Shown here: piece after piece, positions 6,033 through 7,576 of the stretch
How positions within the stretch are numbered: position 1 is the first letter of the stretch
How the letters are laid out: every line of letters begins with the position of its first letter
Source: Haloferacaceae archaeon
Lineage (GTDB): Archaea; Halobacteriota; Halobacteria; Halobacteriales; Haloferacaceae
Length of the DNA stretch: 7,576 nt
Assembly (NCBI GenBank): GCA_028274825.1
Contig: JAQCMZ010000359.1
Span: 1 to 7,576, forward strand
Reading direction: 5' to 3'
Translations under genes and position numbers: made by a program
Notes under the pieces: generated by a model
Told to the model about the DNA's origin: nothing
The model's input: only the letters and a program-made list of their open reading frames with translations
Database searches by the model: none

Positions 6033-6057
6033 GCTTTCAGCTTGATACCGCTGTAAT

Positions 6058-6278
6058 ACCGTCAAGTGTCTCTGAGCGACCGTTGTGAGTTGAGTTCTCT
6101 AGTTGGCATCCCACAGACGTAAAGCCGTGAGTATCCGCCTTGCCTTTCTGTTTGGTCCGCCTGTGAGCCTGTAGCATAGGCCCAACAGGACGGTCGGTCA
6201 ATCCGCACGGTGACTGCACGCTTCGGGACAGCAATCACAGACGGTCACTACGAGATTCAAGCCGAGCCCTCTCCGGGC
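6058..6278. other. Intergenic region between remnant B and the permease gene
   Basis: No credible gene on the plus strand. On the minus strand a short frame (6234 to 6037) includes the lysine-rich stretch HRRTKQKGKADTHGF and runs to a stop inside the right end of remnant B. It could be leftover transposon sequence but matches no domain I recognise. The rest shows no repeat or RNA gene. Confidence 0.35.
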
Positions 6279-6280
6279 GA

Positions 6281-6290
6281 TTCGTTAAGT
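6281..6290 (+). promoter_or_regulatory. Putative TATA-like box of the permease gene
   Basis: TTCGTTAAGT lies about 30 nt before the ATG at 6316 in otherwise GC-rich sequence, consistent with a leaderless or very short-leader transcript. There is no clear Shine-Dalgarno sequence before the ATG. Confidence 0.4.
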
Positions 6291-6315
6291 CCCGAGAGGC
6301 GACCAGTACTGTGCG

Positions 6316-7560
6316 ATGGATCCAGTGATCAGATTCGTCGTCGACCCTGGACTCGCGATATCCGCCGTGATGTGGATCACCGCAGGCGTCATCTGCGGGT
6401 GCGTGAGTGGGTTACTCCCGGGACTTCACGTGAACAACTTCGCGCTCGTGATGGCGACAATCGCCCCGACGCTGGGGGCTGACCCATTGCTCGTTGGGGC
6501 GGCTATGCTGGCAGCCGGCGTTGTCCACACTTTCGTCGACATTATCCCTGCGCTGGCTCTCGGTGTTCCTGACGGATCCACGGCCGTTGCAACCCTTCCG
6601 GGTCATCGGCTAGTCCTCGCGGGACGTGGTCGCGAGGCGCTTCGATTATCGGCTGTCGGGAGTCTGCTCGCGGTGGCGGTGGCTATCCCACTCGCGATTC
6701 CCGTCAGCTGGCTGTTCGGATTACTGTACCCGACAATCCAAACGCACCTCCCGGTAATTCTTCTGACAGTCGTTTGCTATCTCGTCGTCACTGAACAATC
6801 ACGACGCGCCCAGTTGGGCGGGATTATCGGCGTGATACTGAGCGCGTGTCTCGGGATTGTCTCTTTGGATATCTCACCCACAGCACCACTCTCTGTTGGC
6901 GGGATACTGACACCACTGTTCGTGGGACTGTTCGGCGCGCCAGTGCTGTTGGAGGCGGCGACTGGCGGCGGTGTGCCACCGCAGTCGGATTCTCGTATCA
7001 GGATGTCCCCACACAGTCTCGGGACAGCCGCTCTCGGAGGGTCACTGGCCGGGGCAGGAGTCGGGTTTCTCCCGGGCATATCGGCGGCGATTGCGGCGAT
7101 TATCTCCCTGCCGGCCGTTCCGACCGAACAGGCAGACCGAGGATTCATTGTTGCCTCGAGTGGCGCTGACACCAGTAACGCCGTGTTTGCCCTGTTTGCT
7201 CTTGTCACTATTGGGGCACCCCGGACCGGTGTGATGGTCGCTCTGGAGGAACTCCCGGTGCCACTGGTACTTCCTGTGTTACTGTGTGCAGTTGGTGCTG
7301 GAGCCGTTGGGGGGTTCGTCATCGTCGTGATTGTAGGCGATCAGTATCTCGCGGTCGTCGGATGCATGGACTACATGCGGGTCTCGGCGGTGGTTCTCAT
7401 CGGGCTGATTATCCTATCGTATCTGTTCGCCGGGTCCGTCGGTGTTGGATGTCTGGTTGTGGCAACTCTCGTGGGCCTCATCCCCGCCCGGTTTGGTGCC
7501 CGGCGCGTCCATCTCATGTGTGTTCTGATTGGGCCAATTGTGGCAGCATCGTACGTTTGA
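6316..7560 (+). CDS. TctA-family (tripartite tricarboxylate transporter large subunit-like) permease
   Basis: 414 aa integral membrane protein with roughly 10-12 hydrophobic segments spread over its length. It shows the TctA-type internal duplication: GCVSGLLPGLHVNNFALVMA (28-47), followed by a segment with GVPDGSTAVATLPGHRLVLAGRG, and again GAGVGFLPGISAAIAAIISL (246-265), followed by ASSGADTSNAVFALFALVTIGAPRTG. The G-x-LPG loops are the family's hallmark. Bacterial TctA is about 500 aa and works with the small membrane subunit TctB and a periplasmic binding protein TctC. No gene for either partner is in the window, although sequence beyond the stop is not visible. The shorter archaeal solo relatives have no assigned substrate, so carboxylate transport is only a guess. 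The start is supported by a TATA-like box and by the first membrane segment beginning near residue 12. Confidence is high for the family, low for the substrate. Confidence 0.85.
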   Translation: MDPVIRFVVDPGLAISAVMWITAGVICGCVSGLLPGLHVNNFALVMATIAPTLGADPLLVGAAMLAAGVVHTFVDIIPALALGVPDGSTAVATLPGHRLVLAGRGREALRLSAVGSLLAVAVAIPLAIPVSWLFGLLYPTIQTHLPVILLTVVCYLVVTEQSRRAQLGGIIGVILSACLGIVSLDISPTAPLSVGGILTPLFVGLFGAPVLLEAATGGGVPPQSDSRIRMSPHSLGTAALGGSLAGAGVGFLPGISAAIAAIISLPAVPTEQADRGFIVASSGADTSNAVFALFALVTIGAPRTGVMVALEELPVPLVLPVLLCAVGAGAVGGFVIVVIVGDQYLAVVGCMDYMRVSAVVLIGLIILSYLFAGSVGVGCLVVATLVGLIPARFGARRVHLMCVLIGPIVAASYV

Positions 7561-7576
7561 GCTATCAACGGAGCCA

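Larger units (their letters stand above)
5734..6052. mobile_element. MITE-like remnant of an IS200/IS605 (IS1341-type) element, copy B
   Basis: About 320 bp, a diverged relative of copy A (1285-1666). The left end TTCAACTTCCTCC runs into a perfect hairpin (5748-5763), followed by a GC-rich hairpin (5772-5786). Segments such as GGATT(T/C)CC, CTGC(G/A)CCGCT and CCTCTCCGGCA then align in order with copy A. The right end has a hairpin at 6015-6032 and the shared tail GTGGGCTTTC...GCTTGAT...CTGTAAT. No transposase frame is present. On the minus strand the element would begin after TTAC (6056-6053) and end at GGAGGAAGTTGAA, like the left and right ends of IS200/IS605-type elements. It lies between rps17e and the permease gene and interrupts neither. 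The hairpin ends are clear; exact boundaries are inferred. Confidence 0.68.

Noticed and set aside
5787..6056. 89-codon plus-strand frame spanning remnant B
   Set aside because: It runs across both ends of the mobile remnant, starts within the GC hairpin and shows no domain. Similar spurious frames recur wherever such remnants occur.
6777..7322. 181-codon minus-strand frame opposite the permease gene
   Set aside because: Pro/Ala/Ser/Thr-rich shadow of the hydrophobic codons of the TctA-like gene.

Overview
The window looks like a chromosomal segment of a halophilic archaeon (Halobacteria). The visible evidence is acidic proteins with Asp/Glu/Thr/Ser-rich N-termini, an archaeal-type ribosomal protein S17e, a CofD of the haloarchaeal kind, AT-rich boxes about 25-30 nt before several starts as expected for leaderless archaeal transcripts, and few CTAG tetranucleotides. 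GC content seems moderate by eye (not computed), so a relative of the lower-GC haloarchaea is possible, but the genus cannot be told.

Layout. (1) 1-1009, minus strand: birA, biotin-protein ligase with an N-terminal helix-turn-helix, cut at its 3' end by the window edge. (2) 1010-1863: 854 bp without a credible gene, holding a transposase-less IS200/IS605-like mobile remnant (copy A, about 1285-1666) and then the promoter region of the next operon. (3) 1864-5265, plus strand: a tight four-gene operon of cofD (2-phospho-L-lactate transferase, coenzyme F420 synthesis), a Dus-like flavin TIM-barrel protein, a CitG-like triphosphoribosyl-dephospho-CoA synthase homologue and a DUF447 protein. All three junctions are 4-nt ATGA stop/start overlaps. 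(4) 5443-5631, plus strand: rps17e, with its own promoter. (5) 5632-6315: 684 bp without a credible gene, holding a second diverged copy of the mobile remnant (copy B, about 5734-6052). (6) 6316-7560, plus strand: a solo TctA-type multi-spanning permease.

How it fits together. The operon is the most interesting unit: one known F420 enzyme is translationally coupled to three proteins whose families suggest redox or cofactor chemistry (flavin TIM barrel, ATP-ribose/CoA-type transferase fold, predicted flavin-binding split barrel) but whose substrates are not evident. It may be an uncharacterised cofactor-maturation route. The two mobile remnants share terminal hairpins and a structured end. On the minus strand that end resembles the right end, and hence the omega-RNA region, of TnpB-carrying elements, with no tnpB in the window. 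No CRISPR array, tRNA or rRNA was found.
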